From contig NZ_KB902293.1 in assembly GCF_000379485.1 (NCBI RefSeq), positions 1 through 53,040 on the forward strand: 53,040 nt of DNA, given 5' to 3'. This document shows, piece by piece, positions 28,062-35,227 of this stretch. Below the pieces are notes generated by a model that ran no database searches, was not told the DNA's origin, and saw only the letters and a list, made by a program, of their open reading frames with translations. Every line of letters starts with the position of its first letter. Position 1 is the stretch's first letter. Position numbers and translations under genes: made by a program. This DNA is from Wenxinia marina DSM 24838 (GTDB taxonomy: Bacteria > Pseudomonadota > Alphaproteobacteria > Rhodobacterales > Rhodobacteraceae).

Positions 28062-28372
28062 ACCTCCGCAAGCAATACGCGGCGCACTCGCGCCGGATTA
28101 CGCGCCAGCCCCGGTGGAAGGCGCTCCGCGAGGCGGTGAAGGATCGCGACGGCTGGGCATGCGTCCTGTGCGGCGCCCGGACCCGCCTGGAGGTGGATCA
28201 CGTGAAGCCGGTCCGCGACTGGCCGGAACTCGCCTGGGACATGGGCAACCTGCAGACGCTTTGCTGCCGCTGCCATTCCCGAAAAACCCGCGTCGAAATC
28301 GGCCTCGGCCGTGAGAACCCCGCCCGCGAGGCGTGGAAGAAGCTGGCCCGTTCGGGCCTCAACGAGCAGTGA
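28058..28372 (+). CDS. HNH endonuclease, packaging-associated
   Basis: The 104-residue protein has a full HNH motif: CVLC, then VDHVKPVRDWPELAWDMGNLQTLCCRCHSRKT, giving the catalytic His, the Asn and two zinc-binding cysteine pairs. In HK97-like cos phages and cf-PICIs a small HNH protein next to terL is needed for terminase cleavage at cos. It starts at ATG 28058 overlapping the terL stop and ends 11 bp before the capsid gene. A basic C-terminus (REAWKKLARSG) supports DNA binding. Confidence 0.93.
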   Translation: MNLRKQYAAHSRRITRQPRWKALREAVKDRDGWACVLCGARTRLEVDHVKPVRDWPELAWDMGNLQTLCCRCHSRKTRVEIGLGRENPAREAWKKLARSGLNEQ

Positions 28373-28383
28373 AAGGAAATCCC

Positions 28384-29658
28384 ATGCTCGACTCTGTGAA
28401 GATCAGCCGGCGGCAGTCGGAAATCCGCCAGACCCTCTCGGGGCTGGTGGCGAAAGAGGCGCCCTCCGAGGACGAGACGCGCCAGATGGACGAACTCGAC
28501 CGCGAGTATCGTTCCAACGAGACCCGGTTCCGGGCGGCCCTGGTGGCCGAGGACACTGAACGCCGCGAGGCGGGCGCCGAGCTGGAGACTCGCGCGGATC
28601 GCGAGTGGGCGCAGATGGTCGCCGGTTTCGAGCTGCGGCAGGTGGCGCTCCACCTGGACGAGGGCCGGGCGATGACCGGACGGACGGCCGAGATCGTGAC
28701 GGAGCTGCGCGAGTCCGGCGGCTACCGCGGCGTCCCGGTGCCGTGGGAGGCGCTGGAACAGCGGGCCGGCGAGACCGTCTCGACCGGCACGCCCGACCCG
28801 ATCGAGACTCGGCCGATCATCGACCGCCTGTTTCCCGACAGCGTGGCGGCCCGCATGGGCGCGCAGATGGTCAGCATCGACCACGGCGAGGTGGAGTGGC
28901 CGGTGGTGACGCAGGGCGCGACCGTCGCCTGGCAGTCGTCGGAGACGGGCAGCACGGGCGCCGCGCAGGCGTTCCAGACGACCGACCGCGCACTGGCGCC
29001 GGATCACACCCTCGGCTGCCAGATGAAGATCACGCGGAAGGCGTTGAAGCAGTCCGGCGCGGCCCTGGAGGCGGCGGTGCGGCGGGACATGAACTCGGCA
29101 ATCTCGGTGGAGATGGATCGCGTCGTGTTCCTCGGCTCCGGTGCCTCCGGCGAGCCGCTGGGCGTGATCGCGGGCGCCGCGACCTACGGCATCAGCTCGA
29201 CCGCGATCGGCGCGGCCGGCACCTGGGCGGCCTTCCGGGCGGCGGTGGTGCGGTTCATGACCGCGAGCGCGTCGAACGGCCCCGGCGGCGTCCGGGCGCT
29301 GATCCGGCCCGAGATGTGGGACGCCTTCGACGGCGCCTATGTCACCGGCACCGCGATCACGGAATGGGACCGGCTGCTCAAGTCGATCCCGGCCGGCAAC
29401 ATCGCCATGTCGCACAACGCCCTCGCCGATCCGGCGGGCGACCCGCTGGCGGTGTCGTCGCTGCTGACGACCTCGGCCGGCGGCGTGCCCCCGATCTTCG
29501 TCGGGAAATGGGGCGCCGTGGATCTGATCCGCGACCCCTACACCGACGCGCAGTCGGGTGGGCTGCGGATCACGGCGCTGGCCACGATGGACGTGACCGT
29601 AGCGCGGCCCGCGCAACTGGAGCTGCTGACCGGAATCCAGATCGAGGCGGCGGAGTGA
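28384..29658 (+). CDS. HK97-fold major capsid protein
   Basis: The 424-residue protein has a coiled N-terminal delta (scaffold) domain over the first 90-100 residues (RQTLSGLVAKEAPSEDETRQMDELDRE, in part), normally removed by the protease, followed by the HK97 shell fold. Diagnostic stretches are VSIDHGEVEWPVV, MKITRKALKQSG and GEPLGVIAG. The C-terminal WGAVDLIRDPYTDAQSG with ITALATMDVTVARP is the A-domain/P-domain end. AAAGGAAAT precedes ATG 28384. The gene is intact and tightly packed, suggesting the element still makes capsids. Confidence 0.95.
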   Translation: MLDSVKISRRQSEIRQTLSGLVAKEAPSEDETRQMDELDREYRSNETRFRAALVAEDTERREAGAELETRADREWAQMVAGFELRQVALHLDEGRAMTGRTAEIVTELRESGGYRGVPVPWEALEQRAGETVSTGTPDPIETRPIIDRLFPDSVAARMGAQMVSIDHGEVEWPVVTQGATVAWQSSETGSTGAAQAFQTTDRALAPDHTLGCQMKITRKALKQSGAALEAAVRRDMNSAISVEMDRVVFLGSGASGEPLGVIAGAATYGISSTAIGAAGTWAAFRAAVVRFMTASASNGPGGVRALIRPEMWDAFDGAYVTGTAITEWDRLLKSIPAGNIAMSHNALADPAGDPLAVSSLLTTSAGGVPPIFVGKWGAVDLIRDPYTDAQSGGLRITALATMDVTVARPAQLELLTGIQIEAAE

Positions 29659-30272
29659 TGCTGACGGGCGCCCCCTTCGGAGGCGAACTTGAACTGCGGG
29701 CGGGGCGCGGAAAAGCGCGCCGCTTGCGGGGCACGTTCCCTTACAATCGGCGTGCGGTCTTGTCCGATGGCGGCAAGGCCGGGCGCCCGCGCAAAGAGGT
29801 GATCGCCCCCCGTGCGTTCGCCTACCGGATCGACCGACCTGACGAGGATATCCACGTCCTGGTCGGGCACTCCTACGACCGGCCCCTCGCCTCGCGCGGG
29901 GCCGGCACCCTCGACATTCGCGACAGCGCCGAGGCGGTCACGTTCGACGCCGAGATAGTGCCGGAGGTGGTCGACACGCCCTATGGGGCCGATTTCCTCG
30001 GCGCCTTCGCGGCGGGGCTGATCCGCGGCGTATCGCCCGGCTTCCGCATCCCGCCGCCGGTCACGGTGCCGGACGCCGAGAAGGTGGAGGAAGAGGACCC
30101 GTCCGAGGGCCGCGCGCTGATCCGCACCATCTTCGCGGCGCTGCTGTACGAACTGAGCTTCGTCACGGTCGCGGCCTACCGCGAGGCGCAGGCGGAGGAA
30201 CGGTCCTGGGAACTCACGCCGAAGGGAGTGGCGGTCCCGAGGCGCTATTCGGGGGCGGCAAGATGGCGGTGA
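29658..30272 (+). CDS. Prohead maturation protease (HK97 family, peptidase U35/S78)
   Basis: The 204-residue serine protease trims the capsid delta domain during prohead maturation. The family core is present: VLVGHSYDRPLASR with the catalytic His, and GLIRGVSPGFRI with the catalytic Ser. Its start overlaps the capsid stop (TGATG). In HK97 itself the protease precedes the capsid gene; here it follows, an unusual order. Confidence 0.9.
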   Translation: MLTGAPFGGELELRAGRGKARRLRGTFPYNRRAVLSDGGKAGRPRKEVIAPRAFAYRIDRPDEDIHVLVGHSYDRPLASRGAGTLDIRDSAEAVTFDAEIVPEVVDTPYGADFLGAFAAGLIRGVSPGFRIPPPVTVPDAEKVEEEDPSEGRALIRTIFAALLYELSFVTVAAYREAQAEERSWELTPKGVAVPRRYSGAARWR

Positions 30273-30823
30273 CGGTGGAACAGGTGGAGGCGATCCCGGA
30301 CGAGTATCCGGACGCCCCGGCGGGCCTCTCGGCGAAGGCGGCGGCCCTCGACCCGGCGCCGCTCTGGCAGCGGATCGAGGCGTGGACCTCCGTTCGCTGG
30401 ACGGCCCGCGAGGTGGTGTGGACGGTGGAGGGCGAAGGCGCCTGGACGGTGCCGCTGGCGCCCGCGACCGTGACCTCGGCCGAGGTGTGGGAAAGCGGTG
30501 CCTGGTCATCGCTGACCCTCACGGCCGGCCCCTACGGCTTCGAGATGGCCGGCGACGGCCCCTATCGCATCACGGCGACCGTGGGCGGGGGCGATCCCGA
30601 CGTGCCGGCGGCGGTCCTGGAGGCGTTCCGGCGGCTGGCGGAGTATTCGGCCGAGATCGGGGTCTATGACCTGACGCACGGCCGGGCCGGCGCGGCGGGC
30701 GTGGATACTGCGATCGGCGGCTCGCTCAAGATCGGATTCGAGCGCACCGCGACCTGGGCGGCGCGGGCGATGGTGAACAGCGGCGCGGCGGACCTGCTGC
30801 GCCCGTGGCGGAGGGCCGCGTGA
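30263..30823 (+). CDS. Putative head-tail connector (gp6-like)
   Basis: The 186-residue protein sits where a head-completion protein is expected and has features of gp6-type connectors: an acidic helical stretch (VPAAVLEAFRRLAEYSAEIG) after a beta-rich part (WTVPLAPATVTSAEVWESG, YRITATVGGGDPDVP). Connectors form a ring below the portal and accept the tail, so in a tail-less satellite it would be the interface to helper tails. It overlaps the protease by 10 bp and the portal start by one base. Assignment rests on context plus weak pattern. Confidence 0.68.
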   Translation: MAVTVEQVEAIPDEYPDAPAGLSAKAAALDPAPLWQRIEAWTSVRWTAREVVWTVEGEGAWTVPLAPATVTSAEVWESGAWSSLTLTAGPYGFEMAGDGPYRITATVGGGDPDVPAAVLEAFRRLAEYSAEIGVYDLTHGRAGAAGVDTAIGGSLKIGFERTATWAARAMVNSGAADLLRPWRRAA

Positions 30824-31908
30824 TGGGCTTCATGGACTTGTTCCGGCGGAAAGAGCCGGTGGAGGCGCGTTCCTCCGGTGCCGGCTACACCGCCGCGATC
30901 ATGGCGGCGCGCGAGGCGTATATCAGCGGATCGTCCGGACTGGCCGAGCTGACCGGCACCGTCCAGACGTGCGTGAGCCTCTGGGAAGGCGCCTTCGCCC
31001 TCGCCGATGTGGACGGGGCACCGATGCTGACTCGCGCCACGATGGCCCGCACGGCGCGGGCGCTGGCGCTACGCGGCGAGGCGGTGTGGCTGATCGACGG
31101 CGACCGTGTGGTGCCGGTGTCCGATTGGGACATCTCGACCCGCGACGGCGAGCCGCGGGCCTACCGCCTGTCGGTGCCGGACGCGGGCGGCGGGACGCGC
31201 CGGACGGCGCTGGCGGCCGAGGTGCTGCACTTCCGCGGATCGGTCGACATCTCGGCGCCGTGGGCGGGGTCCGCGCCGCTGCGGCGGGCCCGGCTGACGG
31301 CGAGCCTGCTGCACGCCCTGGAGACGGCGCTGGGGGAGGTGTACGACACCGCCCCCCTCGGCTCGCAGATCGTGCCGTTCCCCGAGACGGACGCGCCGCA
31401 GATGGAGCGGCTGACGCGTTCGTTCCGCGGCTCGCGCGGCCGGGTGCTGGTGCGGGAGAGCGTGAACGTCTCGGCCGCGGGCGGGCCGACGCCGACAGTG
31501 GACTGGCAACCCCGCGACCTGTCGCCGGACCTGTCCAAGAGCATGACGCGGGAGAGCCTGGAGGCGGCGCAGGCCGGCGTCCTGGCGGCGTTCGGAGTGC
31601 TGCCGGCGATGCTGACCGACAAGGCGCAGGGGCCGCTTATCCGCGAGGCGCAGAGGCACCTGGCGACGTGGGTGTTGCAGCCGATGGCGGAGCTGCTGGC
31701 GGAGGAAGCGTCCGGCAAGCTGGGCGGCCCCGTGGCGATCGACGTTCACCGGCCGTTGCAGAGCTTCGACGCGGGCGGATCGGCACGCGCGGCGGCGGGC
31801 ATGATCCAGGCGCTCGCGCAGGCCAAGGACGCCGGCCTCGGGCCGGCGGCGGTGGCGGCGGTGTTCGGCGCGCTGGACTGGTCGGAAGCCTTGAAGGGGC
31901 CGGACTGA
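30823..31908 (+). CDS. Phage portal protein (HK97 family)
   Basis: The 361-residue portal forms the dodecameric DNA gate at the unique capsid vertex. The start MDLFRRK, the LRGEAVWLID stretch, EVLHFRG and the AAFGVLPAML...REAQRHLATWVLQPMAELL region (quoted in part) match HK97-type portals, as does the size. It begins in the TGATG overlap with the connector gene. In tailed phages the portal is almost always directly after terL and before the protease; here it is last in the head block. Confidence 0.93.
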   Translation: MGFMDLFRRKEPVEARSSGAGYTAAIMAAREAYISGSSGLAELTGTVQTCVSLWEGAFALADVDGAPMLTRATMARTARALALRGEAVWLIDGDRVVPVSDWDISTRDGEPRAYRLSVPDAGGGTRRTALAAEVLHFRGSVDISAPWAGSAPLRRARLTASLLHALETALGEVYDTAPLGSQIVPFPETDAPQMERLTRSFRGSRGRVLVRESVNVSAAGGPTPTVDWQPRDLSPDLSKSMTRESLEAAQAGVLAAFGVLPAMLTDKAQGPLIREAQRHLATWVLQPMAELLAEEASGKLGGPVAIDVHRPLQSFDAGGSARAAAGMIQALAQAKDAGLGPAAVAAVFGALDWSEALKGPD

Positions 31909-32195
31909 TGGGCGGTTTCAAGATCCTCAGCATGACGCTGCATCGTGATCCGCACATCACGGCTACAGGCATCGCCTGTGTCGCCGCCCTCGACGTGCAG
32001 ATCGGCCCCGTGGCGCTTCTGGACTGCACCCTGGCCCGCTACGACTCGGGCGACTTCGACCTCTGGCCGCCGCGGGCGCGGTCGTCGCGCAAGACCAGCG
32101 CGATCACGATCGAGAAGGGGGCGAGGAAGGAGATCAGGGAGGCGGCGGTGGCCGCCTACCGGGCGCTGGGCGGGGACGTGATGGCGGAGGGGTAG
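31908..32195 (+). CDS. Small conserved-looking satellite protein, unknown (remote SpoVG-like pattern)
   Basis: The 95-residue protein starts in the TGATG overlap with portal, so it is part of the head operon. The order of beta strands (FKILSMTLHRD, TGIACVAALDVQIGPVALLDCTLAR), a WPPRAR segment and a closing helix (KEIREAAVAAYRALGG) recalls the single-domain SpoVG DNA-binding fold, but this is a visual pattern only. It could be a packaging or regulatory factor. Confidence 0.6.
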   Translation: MGGFKILSMTLHRDPHITATGIACVAALDVQIGPVALLDCTLARYDSGDFDLWPPRARSSRKTSAITIEKGARKEIREAAVAAYRALGGDVMAEG

Positions 32196-32224
32196 TTACT
32201 GAGGGCGCTGAGGCTGCCGCTACT

Positions 32225-32536
32225 CTAACCTGCTAGGGATTGAAGAATCTGTTGACCCGTCGCACGCGGATTAGCGGCGCAAGTAGCGCGAAACCGTTCT
32301 AGCGTAGTGCTTCTATTTGTGTGTAGACCACCAATCGCGCGATCATATCCAATCAGATAGCCCCAAGTCATACCTTGTAACGCGATATCGGTTGCGTCAG
32401 TCCACGAGCCGTCAATGATATAGATCACTTCGCCGCACGGCCGGGTTGCATACAACAGACTTGCACGATGGTTGGAGTAATCAGCTTGGATAGGACCGGC
32501 GGACAACAGCGCCGCGATAACGAGAAAAATCCGCAT
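32225..32536 (-). CDS. Small secreted protein, unknown; cargo candidate
   Basis: The 103-residue protein has a clear signal peptide (MRIFLVIAALLSAGPIQA before DYSN) and a mature part with two cysteines (RPCGEVIYIID and RATCAANP), suggesting a disulfide-bonded periplasmic domain. The WGYLIGYDRAIGG segment recalls small Rap1a/HdeA-like immunity proteins, but no family is assigned. ATG at 32536 is preceded by GGAG; the longer upstream frame is spurious. It is antisense to its neighbours and has lower GC, like the gene at 26016, so it is probably a moron. Confidence 0.65.
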   Translation of the reverse strand: MRIFLVIAALLSAGPIQADYSNHRASLLYATRPCGEVIYIIDGSWTDATDIALQGMTWGYLIGYDRAIGGLHTNRSTTLERFRATCAANPRATGQQILQSLAG

Positions 32537-32937
32537 TGCATATCTCCGCCGTGCTGTGTCGCCCAAGTTTGGAATGCTCGATTGCCTCTCGTCAAGACGA
32601 GTCCACCCGTCTACGCGCGTAGACGGGTCCACCGCCGGGCCGCATATGTTACCGGGTGCCGCCCGGAGGGCTTGACCTGGCCGAGCAATCTGCGGAAATA
32701 TGTCCGTGGGCGTGAGAACCCGGACCGAGATAGACAGACATCGTTGGCGCGATCCCTGTCGAACGACGCGAGCATTGGCGTGCGCGCGACCACGGCCACC
32801 ATAGGCCGGGGCTGCGGCGCCATACAAGACCCTCGCGGGGAAATCGTCGCGCCTGTCTCTCGGCAGGTTCTCACCGCCCCGGCGCCCGTCCGCCACGGGC
32901 ATCGGCCGTGAGAAGCCGCAACCGAGAGACCGACCCC
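32537..32937. other. Non-coding control region of the satellite
   Basis: This 401-bp gap lies between the secreted-protein gene and the amber-split ORF. It contains a 24-bp perfect palindrome (32605-32628) and two related 28-bp blocks, CGTGAGAACCCGGACCGAGA at 32711 and CGTGAGAAGCCGCAACCGAG at 32907, 196 bp apart. The second abuts the ATG of the next ORF. Lack of coding signals and this symmetry suggest promoters and operators for divergent transcription. Confidence 0.5.
32605..32628. promoter_or_regulatory. 24-bp perfect palindrome, candidate operator
   Basis: The sequence begins ACCCGTCTACG and ends CGTAGACGGGT with perfect two-fold symmetry, and GTCCAC is repeated on both sides as a direct repeat. 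It lies 68 bp upstream of the secreted-protein gene start. No U-run follows, so an operator for a dimeric repressor is more likely than a terminator. Confidence 0.55.
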
Positions 32938-33126
32938 ATGAACACGATGACCAAGACGCGGCACGTCCTGTCCGACGCCGACCGCGCCGAAATCCGCGAT
33001 AACCTGCGCCTCGCCCTGGACTAGATCGAGACGGGCGCCCTCGACTTCATCAGCCTGCGGCAGGCGGTGCGCTGCCAGCGGGCGGCGCTCAAGGTGGCGC
33101 ATCGCGCGATGGAGGCGGCCCGATGA
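32938..33126 (+). pseudogene. 62-codon ORF interrupted by an in-frame TAG (amber) codon
   Basis: ATG 32938 opens a frame encoding MNTMTKTRHVLSDADRAEIR and eight further codons, then TAG at 33022-33024 (codon 29). The same frame continues for 33 codons (IETGALDFISLRQAVRCQR and on) to TGA 33124-33126, which overlaps the ATG of the next gene (ATGA). Both halves look like one small helical, regulator-like protein, and the stop-start coupling makes sense only if ribosomes reach the second half. It is either a recent nonsense mutation or a read-through gene. The product is unknown. Confidence 0.6.
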
Positions 33127-33452
33127 ACCGCCGCGAGCTGATCCTCGGCGCCGCCGCCGTTCCCTTCGTGCCGCCCTTCGACGGCGCCCCGGCGCTGGCC
33201 GGCACCCTTCCTCCAGCTGAGGCGGCGATCGTCGCTCATGTCCGGCAGATCGGGCACATCCTGCGGGAGACGGCGCCCGGTCATGTCCGGGGCTTCTCGT
33301 TCGCCACGGGCGAGGACGGCTTGCCGGACCCGGCGACGGTCTGGGCAACGTGCCACGTCGGCGAGTGGCAGGGCGGGCTGTGGGGGCATTTGCAGCACAT
33401 TCGCCCTGCGGTGCGGCCGGGCTGGCGGCGGAGTGAGCGCGCAGGGGCTTGA
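33123..33452 (+). CDS. Small satellite protein of unknown function with Tat-like N-terminus
   Basis: The 109-residue protein starts MNRRELILGAAAVPFVPPFDG, which resembles a Tat signal (RR then a hydrophobic stretch) but may be coincidental. The remainder (VRQIGHILRETAPGHVRGFSFATG, WATCHVGEWQGGLWGHLQHIRP) is compact and His/Trp-rich with no known domain. Its stop TGA overlaps the -35 box of the promoter for the next operon. It is coupled to the amber-split ORF by ATGA. Confidence 0.6.
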   Translation: MNRRELILGAAAVPFVPPFDGAPALAGTLPPAEAAIVAHVRQIGHILRETAPGHVRGFSFATGEDGLPDPATVWATCHVGEWQGGLWGHLQHIRPAVRPGWRRSERAGA

Positions 33453-33498
33453 CCGGGAAACGTATCTCCCGCATAAGGAGCGGGAAACACATTTCCCG
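33449..33498 (+). promoter_or_regulatory. Promoter of the regulator-xis-int operon with two operator dyads
   Basis: TTGACC (33449-33454), a 17-bp spacer, and CATAAG (33472-33477) form a sigma-70-type promoter. Two related 18-bp imperfect palindromes overlap it: CGGGAAACGTATCTCCCG (33454-33471) fills the spacer and CGGGAAACACATTTCCCG (33481-33498) covers the expected transcription start, 27 bp apart. This is the geometry of a repressed early promoter. The MerR-like protein encoded directly downstream is the obvious candidate ligand. Confidence 0.7.
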
Positions 33499-33509
33499 GA
33501 GTGCCCGTG

Positions 33510-34013
33510 ATGGACTTTCTCGCCCACAACATGCCGGCCGGTGAGTTTTCCGAACTCACCGGCATTCCCGTCGATACACTGCGCGACTGGCGCAAGCGCG
33601 GAATCGGGGCCTCTATCTGCCAGCCCCATCCCAACGGCAACGGACGCTGGGTCTACTCGCAACAGGGCGGAATGATCGTCCATCTTGCGCAACGCCTCGT
33701 CGCGATCGGCTGGGAATGGAAGCTGGCGATGGACCTCGCTTACTTCGCCGCGGCCCACCTGACGGGCAAGGCGCTCTATGGATCGACGCCGAACGCCGGC
33801 GGCTACGGCGACCGCTACATCGTCTTCGCGCGCGCAAGCGACGGCGCCTCCAAGCTGTTCAGCGGCCCCGACGCATCGCGGGCGCTCGAAGCGTGGGCGG
33901 GAGACCTCGATTTCCCGATGGTTGAGGTGATCGACCTCGACGCGATCATGGCCGAACTGCCCGCTCGCTTTCGCAAGGGGCTCGACACCCTGAAAGAAGT
34001 CTTCGCCAACTGA
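33510..34013 (+). CDS. MerR-like helix-turn-helix regulator of the satellite
   Basis: The 167-residue protein begins with a MerR-type HTH: AGEFSELTGIPVDTLRDWRKRG and the wing GRWVYSQQ. The rest has a helical segment (AQRLVAIGWEWKLAMDLAYF) and an alpha/beta C-terminus of unknown role. ATG 33510 is 9 bp after GGAG; GTG 33501 is an alternative. Being first after the dyad-bearing promoter and coupled to xis and int (TGATG), it probably senses or answers the helper phage and controls excision. No classical CI or Stl-type repressor is recognised elsewhere in the element. Confidence 0.75.
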   Translation: MDFLAHNMPAGEFSELTGIPVDTLRDWRKRGIGASICQPHPNGNGRWVYSQQGGMIVHLAQRLVAIGWEWKLAMDLAYFAAAHLTGKALYGSTPNAGGYGDRYIVFARASDGASKLFSGPDASRALEAWAGDLDFPMVEVIDLDAIMAELPARFRKGLDTLKEVFAN

Positions 34014-34366
34014 TGACCCGCCCCGCCCTCCTGCCCGAGACGACGACGCCGGAAGACCTGGCGGCACACCTCGGGGTGGCGGTGCGGACGTTGAAAGACC
34101 GCGCGAAGGAAATCGGCGCCTATCGGAAGATCGGCGCGACGTGGTTCTTTCTGCCCGAAGACGTGGCGGCCATTATGGAGGCATCGCGCCCATGTCCCTC
34201 ACGCTCTACCGACGCGGCGAAATCTGGCACTACCGCGGGACCGTCGCTGGAAGGCGACTACGGCGATCTACGGGCACGGCTGACCGCGAAAGGGCGGAGC
34301 GGATCGCGGCGGAAGCCGAAGCCCGGGAATGGCGCCGTCATCTCGATGGACCGGGCGCGGGGCTGA
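34013..34366 (+). CDS. AlpA/excisionase-like small DNA-binding protein
   Basis: The N-terminal 55 residues form an HTH_17/AlpA-like winged helix (TTPEDLAAHLGVAVRTLKDRAKE, FFLPEDVAAIME), the usual directionality factor next to satellite integrases. The frame continues to 117 residues and overlaps the integrase gene by 175 bp. The C-terminal half is basic, low-complexity and probably the accidental shadow of int, so the working product may be mainly the N-terminal domain. It starts in a TGATG overlap with the MerR-like gene. Confidence 0.72.
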   Translation: MTRPALLPETTTPEDLAAHLGVAVRTLKDRAKEIGAYRKIGATWFFLPEDVAAIMEASRPCPSRSTDAAKSGTTAGPSLEGDYGDLRARLTAKGRSGSRRKPKPGNGAVISMDRARG

Positions 34367-35220
34367 CGATGGCGCAAGCGTTCCTCGCCTACCTCGACGC
34401 CGGCAAGCCCGACCGCTTCCTCGGACCCATCGCCGACCATTTCAGGGACACGCCCGTCCGGCACGTCACGGGCGAGGTGATCCGGCAGGCGGCCCGAAAG
34501 CTCTACCCCGGCGCCAACCCGGCGACCTGGAACCGGCAGGTGATCAAGCCGGCGCAGGCCGCGATCAACCACGCGGCCGAACTGGGCCTCTGCCCCCGGA
34601 TCAGTGTGAAGCGCTTCCCGGAGACGCCGGAAGAGAAGACGCCGGCCGACCTCGCATGGATCAACGACTTCGCTTCGCAGGCGACGGCCGACCGGCTTCC
34701 GCAGCTCGCCGCACTCGCCCTGTTCATGTTCGGCACGGGCGCCCGCGTCGGGGAAGCCTGCGCGCTCACCTGGGCCGACGTGGACCTCTCCGAGGCGACG
34801 GCGACGATCCGCATGGCGAAGCCGACCCCGTGGGTCCGGACCGCGCACCTTCCGCCCCGTGTCGTCGCCGCGCTGGCGAACCTGCCGACGAACCGGAACC
34901 CGGCAGACCTGGTGTTCGGCTATGCCGGCCGAGGCAGCGTGACGAAGGTGTGGAACAACGTCTCGGCGCGGGCGAAGATCGCGGCCCTGACCCCGCACTG
35001 CTGTCGGCACGGCTTCGCGACGACGATGCTCCGGGCCGGCTTTGACGTGAAGACGGTGGCCAAGCGGGGCGGGTGGAAGGACGCGGCGACGGTGCTGCGG
35101 ATCTACGCTCACGCCCTTGAAGACGCGACCGTCACCGACCGCCTGTTTGACACAGAACCGGCACACAAGTCCGGCGCAAAATCCGCAAGCACCGAAAAAC
35201 GCAAAGGAAATCGAGCATGA
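34192..35220 (+). CDS. int: Tyrosine-family integrase
   Basis: The 342-residue recombinase has a complete catalytic set: Arg in GTGARVGEACALTW, His-x-x-Arg in TPHCCRHGFATTML, a GGWKD segment with conserved Trp, and the nucleophile Tyr in LRIYAHALED. The N-terminus has an AP2-like arm-binding stretch (LYRRGEIWHYRGTVAGRR). The stop is 7 bp from attR, the usual position for a site-specific integrase. ATG 34192 is used rather than the upstream ATG at 34141. Target: the serC leader, judging by the flanking repeats. Confidence 0.95.
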   Translation: MSLTLYRRGEIWHYRGTVAGRRLRRSTGTADRERAERIAAEAEAREWRRHLDGPGAGLTMAQAFLAYLDAGKPDRFLGPIADHFRDTPVRHVTGEVIRQAARKLYPGANPATWNRQVIKPAQAAINHAAELGLCPRISVKRFPETPEEKTPADLAWINDFASQATADRLPQLAALALFMFGTGARVGEACALTWADVDLSEATATIRMAKPTPWVRTAHLPPRVVAALANLPTNRNPADLVFGYAGRGSVTKVWNNVSARAKIAALTPHCCRHGFATTMLRAGFDVKTVAKRGGWKDAATVLRIYAHALEDATVTDRLFDTEPAHKSGAKSASTEKRKGNRA

Positions 35221-35227
35221 GCACCGT

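Noticed and set aside
32225-32902. Full 225-codon minus-strand frame
   Set aside because: The signal peptide and Shine-Dalgarno place the real start at 32536; the upstream part crosses the palindrome and is low-complexity.
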